DNA from: Cladobotryum mycophilum
Taxonomy: Eukaryota; Ascomycota; Sordariomycetes; Hypocreales; Hypocreaceae
Length of the DNA: 64,000 nucleotides
Assembly: GCA_036429605.1 (NCBI GenBank)
Contig: CM071591.1
Span: 2,604,001-2,668,000, forward strand
Direction: 5' to 3'
Each line of letters opens with the position of its first letter. The first letter of the stretch is position 1. A program made the position numbers and the translations under genes. The notes under the pieces are model-generated. The model had not been told where the DNA came from, did not search any database, and saw only the letters and a program-made list of their open reading frames with translations. This document shows, piece after piece, positions 44,270 to 56,399 of this stretch.

Positions 44270-45348
44270 TTACTGGGCCTTCTTGGCCTTGATCTCTGCA
44301 AGCTTCTTCTCGCGACGGCGCTTGTGGGCGTCGGCGCCGGCCTCGGTGTCGAGCATGTAGTCCCACCAGCGGAAGCTAGAGGCGTAGTTGCCAATGAACT
44401 TCTCGTGGTGCAGGTCGTGGTGGTCGGCACCAGCCCAGATGGGGAGGAAGTGGCGCAAGCTCCAGGGGAAGTCGAAACCGCTGTGGGCATCGATGGCCTG
44501 GAAGAGACGGAGGATGATCCAGACGTACATGGTGAGCATGTGGAGCTCGCCAGTGATCATCAGGAGGACAACGGGAGAGCCAACGACACCAATACCGAGC
44601 AGCATCGTCTCAATGGGGGAAGCGTACTCGGCAGCCAGACCGAAAGGAGCAGAGTAGGTGTGGTGCATCTTGTGGATGGCCTTGTAGAGAGGTCCGTAGT
44701 GCAGGGCACGGTGGAACCAGTAGTGCCAGCTATCCTCCATGGCAAAAACAACGCAGATCTGCCAGAACATGGTCCAGAGCGAGGGGAAGGGAACGCCGTA
44801 CTCCATGCCAAAGTAGGTGGCAATGGGGTGGAAGAACCAGATCTGAGGCAGCTCGGCAGTGAAGTGGCTGATCAGGACGATGGCGGCACAGTCCCATTGC
44901 TCCTTGAGGGTGGGCATCTTCTGGTTCTGAATCTTGTACTTTTGGAAATAGGGAATCTTGTCCATGATCATGAAGGGGATGCATCGGCCGAAGTAGACGA
45001 GTTCGTGGAGGACGAAGCTCATGATACCGGTGGCGAGGGTATCATTCTGCATGTAAAGGTACCAAGACTGCGCGCGATCGGGTTAGCCAATTTGGTTTTC
45101 TGTCATGTCGATAGTGGGTGGGTGGGAGGGGGAGATAGGGGTAAACGTACGGCCCAGAGGCGCTCGAAGATGTTGAGGTGAACATTGTACTTGGTGACCT
45201 CGTCGAGAACGTTGAAATAGGATGATTGCACATGCGTTTGATTTAACGCAGCGAATGTCGCGTTACTAAAGATTCCGCCTGTTAGCAAAAAGCGTGTCAT
45301 GGACATTTGAGTAAGAAAGAGTATGTATGTAACTCACACTACGTCCAT
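44270..45348 (-). CDS. ERG25: C-4 methylsterol oxidase Erg25
   Basis: Di-iron membrane oxygenase of the ER that removes C-4 methyl groups in ergosterol synthesis. Exons 45338-45348 (11 nt), 45151-45265 and 44270-45067 give 924 nt, 307 residues, the usual size. The three histidine boxes of the fatty-acid hydroxylase superfamily are visible: HRALHYG, HKMHH and HHDLHH. Hydrophobic segments flank them (for example VVGSPVVLLMI). The C-terminus is Lys-rich (KKLAEIKAKKAQ), consistent with ER retention. The first exon encodes MDVV. The opposite strand has a 285-codon open frame that is only a shadow. Confidence 0.95.
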
Positions 45349-46569
45349 GGTTGCGACTCAGGTGCTGATAAGCTGGTCGAACTCTTCTTGGGTGATGAGG
45401 GTTGTAGGTTGTTGAGGAAGAGAATTAAAGTAGGTCGAAGGAAAGGAAGAGGAGAGCTGTAGATAAGGAATCTCGACTCTCCCAGACACACACAAGTCAA
45501 TGGGCTCAGACTTAGGGGTTCCGTTGTGGGGAGCAAAAAAAAAAAGGGAGATTTTTATTACAAGTATCTTAAAGTCGTTACTCCAGTAGAGGAGCTGTAA
45601 TTGGCTTGTGGCACCTAGTCAGGAGATGGTTAAGCTGCGATTGCCAGACAAGGCAAATAATGGAACCCTCTTTCGTCAGGCCATCGAATGAGAGCGCAGA
45701 GACGCGAATGAGACCACCAGAAAAGCTGTGGTTCCGTATTCCGGGGACGGGCCGTGCATGCTTGGGCTTGAGAAAGGGCAGTAGCAGTAGAGTAAGAGAG
45801 TAAGAGTACGAGAGCTCTTCCTCCATCTACCGCATTCGTATTCGTACCAATCATGTCCATACGTACCCAATGCGAGGTGTGCATGCAGGAAGGAAAGACG
45901 GTGTGTTGTGGCAGGTGCTAGGGACTCCAGAATTTGTGCCTTAGCGGATGAGCTACAGAACAGCCACAGAACGTGCTCAGGGCAGCAATCAGAAGCTGTA
46001 GCAGCTTAACCTATAGCTGGTTCTTATCATAGATGTGACGTATTGACAGTGTACATGCATACTTGATGATGATCTCATAGATTCCTTTCTCAATAGGTAG
46101 CTTCTCTAGAATTTACCTGGATTATCCAACTTTTTGCTCCATTTTCTTTCATCATAGTAAATTTCATGTTCAATTCTACCTACGGAATATCACAAGTTAA
46201 TTACTCTCCAACTTGCATCCACAGTGCATCTCCCACTCTCTCCACCTGGCCCAAATCGCCAAGCCCGAGCACGAATTCCATCCTTCGCCCGAATAGCGAG
46301 GGTCTTTGGAATCGATTAGGCTCATTTGCCCCACGCACAGAAACTGCCGCCACCATCTTGCGTCTGCACGACAAAAAGAGAGACCATAATCGCATGGATT
46401 GGATCATTTGCCGCGTCAACCCTAGCCTGCTCCATTCGGATCTCTCTCTACCCGCCCCTTGAACGTGGTGCCATGGTTCGATAATCTGATTGCTACTTAC
46501 CGCTACCGCTGTGTCGGTAAAATCCCACCTGTCGCAGACCCATAGCCTAGACTATCCAGCTGGTTCATC
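45349..46569. promoter_or_regulatory. Divergent region between ERG25 and NCA2
   Basis: 1.2 kb, without supported coding sequence. Open frames of 60-98 codons lack domains. Pyrimidine-rich stretches around 45410-45500 (minus strand leader of ERG25). Confidence 0.4.
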
Positions 46570-48650
46570 ATGTCCCTCGTCGCCAAGTTCGTCCCGTTGT
46601 CTCAGACCCTCTTTGACTCCTGGAACATCTGCTAACTCCTGCCACCTATGCATACAGCCAGGTGCGGCGGTTGGATGCCTACCTCGATCGCCTGCCTATC
46701 CTCGAAGAAGGTTCTGATGATGGAGTCTCGGAGGCGGAATCCCGAAGCTTCGCCGTCGCTGAAGCCTTTGAAGCTCCGAGATTGGATAATCTCCTTCGGA
46801 TTGTCCGCTCGTTGAGCACAACATCTTCGTCTCAACCTCTCCTTTCTACTCAGCGTATCAAAGCTCTCCTTCACGAATCCGGGCTTCCCTCTTCCTCTAA
46901 ACAAGGGGTTGATGGAACCCTTGACGGCGCATTTATTGAAGCAAAGAGTCCCTATGAAACCGAAGTCGAGTGGCTTTTGGTAACCAAGGCATCTGTTCAG
47001 GTGTATGGAGTTATTCTCAACACCTTACTGGAGCGTATTATACCGCTTAGTGATGACATATTATACTGGGACGAAGTCTTGAGCTCTTATACCTATAGCA
47101 GCCTGTATACCGTACAGACGTCCCCGGTGCGATTATGGGTTTGGTCGCAGGATATATATCACACAACCCGACTACGGTTTCAGTCTCGATCCATGAGAGA
47201 TGCGCATGCTGAGTTTGTAGAATCGACCCAAGCAGGCATCTCACAACAATGGAGACAGCTTTACGGCATTGTCCAGGACACCATTAGAGAACGCTCTTTT
47301 GCAAACATCCAACAAAAGGTTCTTTCTCCCGTTGCGTTCTGCAAATCTGAAGCTCGACGCAAGCAGGCGCAGCTCCGAAAACTGAGAGAGATTACGGCTA
47401 GTGGGTTAGGCGTACTAATAGACGAAGGTCTTCAACTTCATGATGACGAGAAGATAGAGACGTTGGATCACTCAAATGTCAAGGGTGTAGTCGAACGCAG
47501 CGTTGCACTCATGGATACGGTCCTTAAAGAAGTGTGCACATTAGAGGCAAGCATCCACGAGTTCGAGAACAAGGTATTTGCCGGCGCTGCAGAAGACCCC
47601 GAGTTGTCCATCAAGACGGAAGAGGGCACAGCACCACCTGAACGTCCTGCTACATTAGCTCGCCGGCTGCTTGGTATTATCGATGAGGCCCTTCCTAAAC
47701 ACGTCAATGCGATGCAGAGCTTGGCGAATGCAAATGGTCAACCACACGTGCTGGTCCGATACTGGCTTCCAGCTGTAATCGGTCTAACGTCCTCCACCAC
47801 AATTTTCCGAATCCTGGTCAACCGAAGAGCCGACATTATCGACTGGATCACCAATTTTGGCAGAACTCTTCGAGCTTTCTGGCTGAACTGGGTTGTTGAG
47901 CCAACTGAAAAGATCATCAAAACAATTCGCCATGATGCGAAAAGTGAAATTGCCATCATGAGTAGGGACAGCTTAAAGGCCGACCGGGAGAGCTTGGAGC
48001 GGATGGTGGTTGATTTTGCCATGGATAAACCTCATTTTGCTGTGGGTGGCACATCCATTTCAGACATTCAAATTGCCGAGATTCGCAGCAAGGTTGCCGA
48101 AGGTGACGTTACCCCCGTGTTACGAGCATATGAGCAAGATTTGAGGAAGCCCTTCTTTGGTGCTGTGCGTGGTGACCTTGTTCGATCTCTTCTCATTCAG
48201 GTTCAAAAGACAAAGGTAGATCTTGAGGTGGCCATGACTGGTATCGACTCACTCCTCAAGAGCCAAGAGCTGGTATTCGGCTTTGTTGGATTGACACCCG
48301 GTGTTTTTGTTTCGATTGGTATTATGCAGTATTTGCGTGGCATTTTTGGAGGTCGATCTGGCCAGCGTCACCGAAATGATGCGGGACAGGCTATTCGCAT
48401 TCTCCGCAATATCGACCGAATACTGTCCGAGGCAAGGCCAAAGGAGAACGATGTGCTGTCATACAAGGATCACGGCCTTTTGCTGTGCGAGGTTCACGTG
48501 CTGCGGAGCATGGCATCCAGGCTCATGCCCCATCACATAAAGAAGGAATTTTTAGAGGATCTAGATGACCTTGCCAACACCAAGGGTATTCGGATCCAGG
48601 CCAAAGCTCTGGACAGAGTCCGATGGGCATACGCTCAGTGGTTGAGTTGA
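46570..48650 (+). CDS. NCA2: Nca2, nuclear control of mitochondrial ATP synthase
   Basis: Mitochondrial protein that in yeast affects expression of the mitochondrial ATP6/ATP8 transcript. Exon 1 (46570-46586, MSLVAN) joined to exon 2 (46658-48650) gives 2010 nt, 669 residues. Recognised by YWDEVLSSYTYSSLYTVQTSP and LWVWSQDIY in the N-terminal third, and by the C-terminal Nca2 domain with RDSLKADRESLERMVVDFA, a hydrophobic TPGVFVSIGIMQYL and LLLCEVHVLRSMA. The N-terminus has no strong presequence. A hydrophobic segment near residue 380 (WLPAVIGLTSST) and another near 580 suggest membrane spans. GTG (46662) at the exon start is an internal Val codon, not a start. Confidence 0.92.
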
Positions 48651-49049
48651 ATATAACAATTATGAGGTATCTGGTATGCGAGTTTGAAACACCTAGTCTC
48701 CTGAAAGAATTTTAAACGCAAGCGATGCATATGACTTGTGGATATTAGTAAAAGATATGATTTATAGGATGTGTATATGATGCCTCTTGAACGGTTCAGG
48801 GTGAGATGTGATTATCTGGATCCGATCCATTGAGAAGTATCTGATAGTCAATAATATGCAACTAAATTAATACTATCACTCCATCACCAATGGAATAAAA
48901 ATAGGATATTATAATTGACATGGCTAACTTTTCTAACCATGTACAAAACAAAAACGTGTCTCTTTTATTCTATCCAGAGTTGTGTAACTCAAAATGAACT
49001 CTTAATCAGACCTAGATACATCAAATAGTACCGCTAGATGTGTATCCGT
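48651..49049. other. Convergent 3' region of NCA2 and the SSU1-like gene
   Basis: AT-rich 400 bp with 3' UTR sequence. No gene. Confidence 0.4.
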
Positions 49050-50477
49050 CTATACTGCCTTGTCGGCCTTTTCGCAGTCGGGTTTGGTTACTGGTTTTGT
49101 TCGGAGGTCCTTGAGGCAAGGGGCAAAGAACATTTCGCCTGTGATGGCCAATTGGACGGTTCTCAGGGCGACGACGATCCAAAGAAGAACAACGGAAAGT
49201 GATATGATCTACTGAATTATTAGATGCCTCCTTTCATGTGGGAAGGGGAAAAGGGGGAGGGGGGTGACTGACCATTGTAATGACCTTGAAGAACTCGCTG
49301 TCTAGGTTCTGCCACAGCTGGGCAGTGCATGTCGCCCACACACCGAGCGGGAAGGTGAACCCCCACCACCCCATGTTGAAGGGGAACTTGTGCGTGGTGG
49401 CCAGGCTGATGAGGGCGTAGCAGAACCACAGCAGGGCGAACCCCCACATGACGAGGCCGAGGAATATGCCCAGGACGTAGAGGAACTCTGCGCCGCGGAG
49501 GGGTCGACGCCCGCGACGCGGAAGACTTGGGTGTGGGGGAAGACTTTGAGGGAGACCTTGCCGAGCTGCTGGATGCCGAAGCCGCCCTGGCCGAGGGGCC
49601 CGACGGGGAGGAAGACAGAGACGATGGCCTCCTTGGGGGGCAGGTTGTGCACGGTCAGGCGGTGGAAGTACAGGGCCATTACGCAGGCTGACAGGGCCTG
49701 GCCGATGCCCCAGAGGATGTAAGAGGCGATGATTGTGGTGAATGCGTGGCCGTAGTTGGGCAGCTCGCTGGCCACGACGCCGCCCGTGGCAGCGGCGACG
49801 ATGCACGGCACGATGGGGAGGAGGAGCGCGGCGGTGGTGTTTTGGAGGCCCGGGCGGTGGCGGTTCCAGACGATGAAGGGCATGGATATGCAGGTGGCCA
49901 TGGAGACGAGGACGTCGAACCACCATAATCCCCAGGCGAGGTAGATGAGCCAGGGGCCCCATTGGGAGCAGGAGAAGATCATCATGTTGATGATTGCTAT
50001 ATGTGGGTTAGTAGAGTAGTTGAAGAAGAAAAGAAGAAAAGAGAAAAAAAAGGAGAAAGAAAGAAAGAAAGAAAGAAAAGGGGAGGGGTATTGACTTACT
50101 TGCAAGAGCCATGGGGACACAGCCTAGGAAGAGGGATTGAGCAGGGTGTCGTATCATGGCGAACCATATCTCAGGGTATAGAGTGTAGCGCAAGAGGGAG
50201 ATGATGAGGAACGTGATGAAGAGGAGGATGTTGAAGACGAAGAATATGTAGGAGATTACGTGGAGCCAGTAGCCGTTCCAGGGAAGGTTGTGTAAGAGGA
50301 TGGCGACGATGCCTGTGCCCATGTTTACGGCGAACCAGCTTTTGTTGCTGTTAGTACTGGAGGTGATGGAAGTGATGATAAAAGTGATGACGACCTAAAG
50401 AGGGGGAGGGAGTTAACGTACGAGGGGCTAAAGTTGCGGACGATTTTGCGCCAACCACGGTTATGTTTGCAGGGCAT
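49050..50477 (-). CDS. SSU1: SSU1-type sulfite efflux transporter (TDT family), frameshifted
   Basis: Plasma-membrane exporter of the tellurite/dicarboxylate (TDT) family; fungal Ssu1 proteins pump sulfite. Exons 50422-50477, 50100-50338, 49273-49996 and 49050-49208. Family signatures: MPCKHNRGWRKIVRNFSP, FAVNMGTGIVAILL, several TM helices (SYIFFVFNILLFI, TIIASYILWGIG), GPLGQGGFGIQQLG, and WWGFTFPLGVWA. The chosen ATG at 50477 lies in the frame of the family start; a longer frame from 50653 is out of frame. In exon 3 the code jumps by one base between about 49485 and 49497, a GC-rich CGCGGCGC context, so one base seems to be missing. Exon 4 must use the second of two adjacent acceptors (CAGTAG), because the first would add an immediate stop. 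Could be inactivated or an assembly indel. Confidence 0.85.
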
Positions 50478-53085
50478 TGTCGGGAGGGGGATTCCTCGTC
50501 GCTGTTGCTGAAGGGGTCGTGTATATCTTGGCTATTATTAAGATGTCGTTGCCCATCTTGTTGTGCATTCTGCTGTGACTGTTCGCACGGCTTTTCACAG
50601 GGGACACCAATGTCCTCTGTGGGATTGGCCACGGTCGTGGACGTTGTCGACATGGTTTCGATGGCGTTATCTCTGTGTCTTTTCTTTGGCGTTGCCCCCT
50701 CGAGAACTCAATTTAATGAGAATATCGGGGACGTTGAGATCATTGAAGGGGGGAGAGGGGGGATGTTTGGATATATATGTATGTGTTTATGTATGTATGT
50801 ATGAGATGGAGGGAAGAGGAAGGGAGGTTTGTTTCTTTGTTCTTCTCGTTTTGTTGTTTTTGTGTTAGCGGATCCGAATATCCGGCAATTCGATCCGGCC
50901 GGGATGTGATATTTGTTTGATGGGAGCCAGGCTGGGGGGTTTAGTTTGATGCATGCATGCATGCAGAAGCGGCTTGAATTCCGGTTCTTTTTTGGTGTGT
51001 GTTGTGTTGATGTAACTTTATGTGGGGATGAGGTGATGGTGATGGTGATGGGTACTGGAGTTTGTCTTGGGGATGGTGTAAGTGATTTTTGTAAAGTTGT
51101 ATGTGGTAAAGAGTGTGGTGATGAGTAAGAATAAGAATAAGAATGAATAAGAGTGAGATTCAAGGATAGTTTATATGATACAAACTGCGGAGTAGATTTG
51201 TTTGTATCCCCTTTGACTAGTCATTGTCGAAAATCTAGTCACTAATACTCCGTATACGGTTCACGGTTCACGGTTCACGCCTCCCCCGGTGTTCGGCTCT
51301 CGGAAGGGGGTGGATGGATCCATAGTGTATGTGGTTGAGCGAGTCTAGCCCTACAAGATCAGAACCCGAACCAGATCAGGCTAGACCTCTCTCAAAGAGT
51401 CAGAAGTAACTCCCTCTTCGTTGCATAAAAGCTCCCTGGACCACGATAAAAATGACGTTGTTTATTTTCTTACGGAAGTGAATACGGGAACAAGGGGGGG
51501 GGTTGACGTCAAAAATGGAAACTTGCTGGGGAAAGCTCGGCGTCTTCCGGTGTATCTCGGAAGTCGGTTGCCTGTTTAGGGTAGGAGATGGAGTTCTTTC
51601 GAGCGACGACCCGAATAGCCCCGTCATGGATTTGTTGTGTACCTCGCTGCTGATGATGACTACTACCTAGGTAGGTAAAATACAGGTAGTGAGGTGGGTA
51701 ATGTGGGACAAGGGCAATTTTGAATTTGGAGGGCCTCCCTTGTAACGGTTAGAACGGCAAACCAGAAAAGATGGAGATCCATGGTCGTGGTTGGATGCAT
51801 CAGGCGGCCGCAACGATACCTCTTTCTGTGTGTGCCTGGGAATTAACGGATATACCAGAAATGCAGATGGATAAGATGGTGCCTGCAAGACTTTTTTTGG
51901 CTTGGATCTAACTAGGGGGAGTCTCGGATCAACGGCAGATGTGCATGAGGATCGACTAAACGTATAGACCCCCAATCATAGAATCCCAAGACATGAACCT
52001 ATCCAGGATGGGAGGCTTGGAAGTTGGACCATGACTGAACGTAGTACATACCTATTCTTTCAAGAATATTTCCTTTTTCTTCTTTTTCTTCTTTTTCTTC
52101 TTATTCTTCTTATATAGTAGAGTATCAACCCATCAAAACCCTTTCTTTACTCTAAATAAATGGCACTGCTCATATGGACTAGCCACTTGTCCTACCCTAG
52201 AAGGCTAATGGTCGTTTACTGCAGGGTGATCCAAGTATGCACTTTGATCCAATCAGGTTCGATTCCGATTCAATTACACGAAGCAACATCCATGGATCTT
52301 ATCAATCTACACCCTAATTCTCATGGTGCTGTTTGCGTACAATAAATACAGGCCCCTATTATTACACAACCTCGCCGCATATACATAACATCACATTTAG
52401 ATATGTGTTGGTAGACAGACCGTTCATCTACAAGTATAGCTACCTTGCAACCACGTGGATTACATCATGTCTTGGTTGTACACTTACATCGCCTCGAACT
52501 AGACCGTGAAAATGTGCCCCCCCCCGGCGGCAAATAGAACCATCACCAACACTTTGAACCGAATATGGATGTTTATCCGCCTTTCTGGGTAAGGCAGACT
52601 AGGCTACAGTTGGGCCTCTTACTGCGGGGGAGCCAGCGCTTATGATTTTCACCCCGTTTCATCTCCTATCGTTAACGGTCATGGATGCCATGGCGTACCT
52701 AGCGATGGGCTTTGCTCCACGGCGCCTGGGGACACTCTGCACATGTCAACTGAAGCTTCATCTTGACAATATACCTGAATGATCAAATTCTGAGAGACAA
52801 ACTGTGCCGAATGTTGAGTCTCGTCGACTCTTTTTGCACATAGGTAACTCTTCGTTCAGTCTGAGACACAAGTCATGGCGACAAAGTGGGGAGCAGGAGT
52901 TATCACATCCTATGATAGAACCAACCAACAACCCAACAACCCTGTCCAAATGATTGGTTCTTGGTAGTAGTGAGGCTCAGCTTCTTGTACCAGGAGCCGC
53001 CTGCCTCTTGTTGCCTGTTTGTCTCCAAGAAAGTAGGAAATATGAACTTCATTCCGTTTCGTTTCGTTTCGGCCTGAAAGACAAA
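50478..53085. other. Large intergenic region upstream of SSU1-like and C2H2 genes
   Basis: About 2.6 kb with no supported gene. Holds GATGGTGATGGTGATGG-type repeats near 51035, ATGCATGCATGCATGC (50953-50968), an inverted-repeat pair with GCGGAGTAG/ACTAATACTCCGT ends (about 51187-51253), three CGGTTCA repeats (51257-51277) and CTT/TTC repeats (52070-52110). This looks like a long, low-complexity-rich promoter region. Confidence 0.35.
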
Positions 53086-54286
53086 ATGTCTATTGTTGGA
53101 TGCAGTTGCTGCCCTTTGCATTTTGACTCGGAAACAGAGTTCAAAGAGCATATTCGTGGTTCACAGGTCTTGCCTCTTCCCCCAGAAGATGAGTCAAGCA
53201 AAGCCTCTAACACCATTCTAGGACCGCGCCTCGGCCATCCTCCAAGAACTGCACCAGATCCGTGCTTTTCAACTATTACAAGAGCTACGACAATGCGTCG
53301 CCCACAGCACCACCAAGTCTTCCCAGGCAGCCACTCGGGAAACTTCAGTCACATCGTCTCCCGGTCAAGCCAAGGGACAGAGCAAGATCACCGACCACGA
53401 CGAAGAGAGTTTCGAATGCCCCCATCCCGAATGCTTCAACAAGATCAAGACACCATTCACACGCCGCAAGGACCTCGTCCGGCACTTTGCAAAGCGTATT
53501 TATCCCCTCCCCCTTTTTTTCTAGTTCTGCCCTTCATTACGCAATAATAACGATTAATAGATGTTCGATGCCGCGAGCGATGTCTCTTTTGTCGATGCGA
53601 TATAGACCTCGTTCGAAAATACGCTACACACTACGATATCTGCAAAGCACGACAGAGTCAAGTCGAGCAGGGCACCCTCTCGTCTCATTTAAACATCGAG
53701 GCCATCAAAACACGCCGCAGGCTCGGCAAACTGGCCTCCGAAGAGCTTGACTACTTCCTAGGGACGGCCTCGATTGTGTTTGAAACGCAATCGTTGTCTG
53801 ACGAGGAGAGTCTTCCAACTGCCCAGCACTCGTACGGTGGTGTAAGCTTGGAGAATATGAGCAGTGGCTTTGACTTTAACCAATTGGGAGTTGGCATCAA
53901 CGCATCAAGAGGTTAATACAACCCTGTTCGATTGTTATTTACGCACGCTGATGACTTGCATAGAAAGCAGCGCAGAAGGAAGCTCCTCCCATGGCGGCAC
54001 CAAAGAACATCCCCTATTAACCACCGTCAACATGGAACACGTTGCACCTCCCGACCCTCTCCTGTTCCCACTAGATTTAACCACCAATAGCCTCCCTCTG
54101 TTCTCGTACGTTGCTGGCAAGGACGCTATCGAATGGCCATCTAGCATTAATGAAGTAGCTGCATTTGATCTGGCGATGACAACGCAGCCACAGGCAGGGG
54201 TGCCATCTCAAGGATTCTCGCTTCAGGATCAAGCCGATGAACAGTCGTATAACGGGGTTTTGTTGGAGAATTTCATGGAATTTTGA
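53086..54286 (+). CDS. C2H2-type zinc-finger protein
   Basis: Spliced from exons 53086-53166, 53222-53495, 53561-53911 and 53964-54286: 1029 nt, 342 residues, in one frame. An N-terminal Cys/His motif (CSCCPLHFDSETEFKEH) precedes a helical segment and a second finger FECPHPECFNKIKTPFTRRKDLVRH, then CRERCLFCRCDIDLVRKYATHYDIC, in which Cys/His spacing again fits zinc binding. The C-terminal 150 residues are acidic and Pro/Ser-rich, consistent with a transcriptional regulatory region. Targets and family are unknown. The first donor (GTCTTG) is weak, but the frame supports it. Not clearly related to the AcuF-like family in the 13-24 kb island. Confidence 0.75.
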
Positions 54287-54616
54287 GAGTGCATGATTGT
54301 TTTCCACAGATTTCTATTGTCATTACCATTATTTGATCTTTGCAAACTCGTGTTGACTCACTCATCACCCTTTGTGAACTCGTTTCGACTCTTCATATCT
54401 GGCGACAGGGTGTTTGTATGCTTACATCTTGCAGCTCGGGATTGTGTTGAAATCACCATCATTTACATTGCATGTCGGGCTGAATGGCTATTAATTCGCA
54501 ATGTGTTCTCTAATTAATATTATTAATTGACAAATTTGCCCCAGTGGCTTCATTACGCTCAACAACACCCCTAACCTCCTACTCCATGGCTTCCTCTCAT
54601 CCATCGCAGCAACGGC
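54287..54616. other. Convergent 3' region of C2H2 gene and FTA2-like gene 1
   Basis: 330 bp with no coding evidence. Confidence 0.4.
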
Positions 54617-55704
54617 TCATGTCTGTTTCTGATCTTCATCATCAGACTCTGAAGATTCCGTATCATATGAATCCGATTCGTCCCACCCCTCGGGCTTCGG
54701 CAGCGGCCCAATGAACCTCATATTAAGCTGCGAAGTGGCCGGCACGCCCCGTTCAAACAATCCCCTGCTCCATCCATAACCCCCCGGCGAAACAATCTCC
54801 GAGTAGTCTACTAGGACGCTGTCCGTCCAGTTCTGGCAACGCGGGGAGATGCAAAAGCTGAAGCCCATTCGATGGAAGAAGTCGATCTGGAACTGCACCG
54901 CCTCGAGGCGGTTCTCACCTTCTGGGATAAACTCGTATACTATGCTGTAGTATTCTTGGTCCCGCCGCATCTGGCGCATCTCCTTGTCTGCGCGATATAG
55001 CTCGGGATACGAGCTGCCGTCCAGCTCCATCAGCTCCTTGCAGCTGACCCTAAGCCAGCCAAAGCATTTTTTGAAGCGTGGAATGGAAGCGGCCGTGAAC
55101 GGAATGGCCCCTGGTACTTCTTTTAGACGCCCCTTTTGACTGCCTTGGTGAGAAAATGCATAGAGATTCTCGACAGCCTGTCTGTGAGTCTTTGGCTGGC
55201 CATGAATCCAAATGCCTTCTGTTCCTGTCGCCTTCTCCGCGGCCGCCTCGATTGCCTGGAGGGTGGTGGCATTGTGGCATTCACGCTGAAATGCCCAATA
55301 GTTTGTCACAGGTGGCACTTCATTGTCCCAGAACTGCAAGCAAGCAAGTCATGAGCCTCTGATCTGTAAAAAAAAAAAAACTCCGGGAGAGGAATTCGCT
55401 TTGCACTCACCACCTTCAATGTACGCCAATGGCCCATGGTCCGGAACTTCCACACGCAGGCGTCCATGCCCTTGTCGAGTAACTTCCAGCTGCCCTTTTC
55501 AACATCGCCGAGGAGCAAGGGGCATCGTCGAAGCAATGGTTGACAGAATTGCTTCCATTCAGTCTCGGGGGGACCTATCATGAGCTGCTCGGTGAAACAC
55601 GGCTCTTGTTTCTTGCGCATGGCCTCTTCAAGAAGTTTAACAAAGTATGGGTGAGGGTCACCTTTTTTCTTAACCAACACTGGGTTTGGGACTATCACGT
55701 CCAT
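54617..55704 (-). CDS. FTA2-like pseudokinase, copy 1
   Basis: Related to the fungal FTA2 family, whose founding member is a Sim4 kinetochore subunit in S. pombe; the expanded members in filamentous fungi have no known role. Exons 55411-55704 and 54617-55333 give 1011 nt, 336 residues. The N-lobe resembles a kinase (ACVWKFRTMGHWRTLKV with the beta3 Lys), the hinge reads IVYEFIPEGEN, and VLVDYSE occupies the place of the DFG motif. The catalytic-loop Asp is missing (SPRCQNW, where an active kinase has H.D....N), so it is predicted to be a pseudokinase. The C-terminus is acidic (ESSESDDEDQ). A 35-unit CT tract (GA on the coding strand) starts 19 bp upstream of the ATG. It is divergent from the dead nuclease copy at 56400, like the second pair. 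Confidence 0.8.
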
Positions 55705-55719
55705 ATTTCTTTCTCTTTT

Positions 55720-55723
<4 letters not shown>

Positions 55724-55793
<70 letters not shown>
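55724..55793. repeat. (CT)35 microsatellite upstream of FTA2-like gene 1
   Basis: 70 bases of uninterrupted CT on the plus strand, GA on the gene's strand, 19 bp before the start codon, probably inside the 5' leader. Likely length-polymorphic. Confidence 0.95.
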
Positions 55794-55799
<6 letters not shown>

Positions 55800-56399
55800 G
55801 GTAAATGATGGTGATGTTGCTGTTTTTGTTATAGTTGTGGGATGGAAGATGGAAGAATGAGCTTCTCCTAATTAATGATTTGAGTGACGGGGTGCAAGGT
55901 GAAAGGTGAAAGGTGAAGGGTGAAGGGGTAAGAGGTCATTAGAATAGCCGCCCAGACTGACCGACCCCACATGATTTCCTCTAACAGCCTATGTGTTGAA
56001 TCTAGTATTTACACTGTACGTGGAGGGAATATGTCAACTCGAGTTCCTTCAGTTTCTGATAATTCCTCTCATCTCTCTAGATTTGCCCTCCCCACCCCCT
56101 GAATTTCCTTTATTTCCTATTATTTCTATTGGTCGTGGTCGTGGTCCACGGCGCATTGTGCATGGCCCAACATGGCGACGCTGGGCTTCCAACACAAGAT
56201 ATGGACGGTTATCTCGAGTATTCACATCATTTGGATACAGTCCGTATAAATGCCTCGCTGAGAGATCATCTAGACGAAATGTGCAATAAAAGAGTATCAA
56301 TTAGATCTCATCTTTCAACAACTTATTCATCATCACCATGCCCACCATTCGCGACATACTTACACAGCCTCTCATCTCGTAAATCGGGCTCAGAGGAAT

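Noticed and set aside
44324..45181. 285-codon open frame on the plus strand across ERG25
   Set aside because: Antisense shadow; crosses the ERG25 intron and shows no domain.
50351..50653. 101-codon frame starting MSTTSTT before SSU1-like
   Set aside because: Out of frame with the conserved WRKIVRNFSPSWFAVNMG segment; the ATG at 50477 is in the right frame.
52240..52290. GGTTCGATTCC resembling a tRNA B box
   Set aside because: No A box or acceptor-stem pairing at tRNA spacing.
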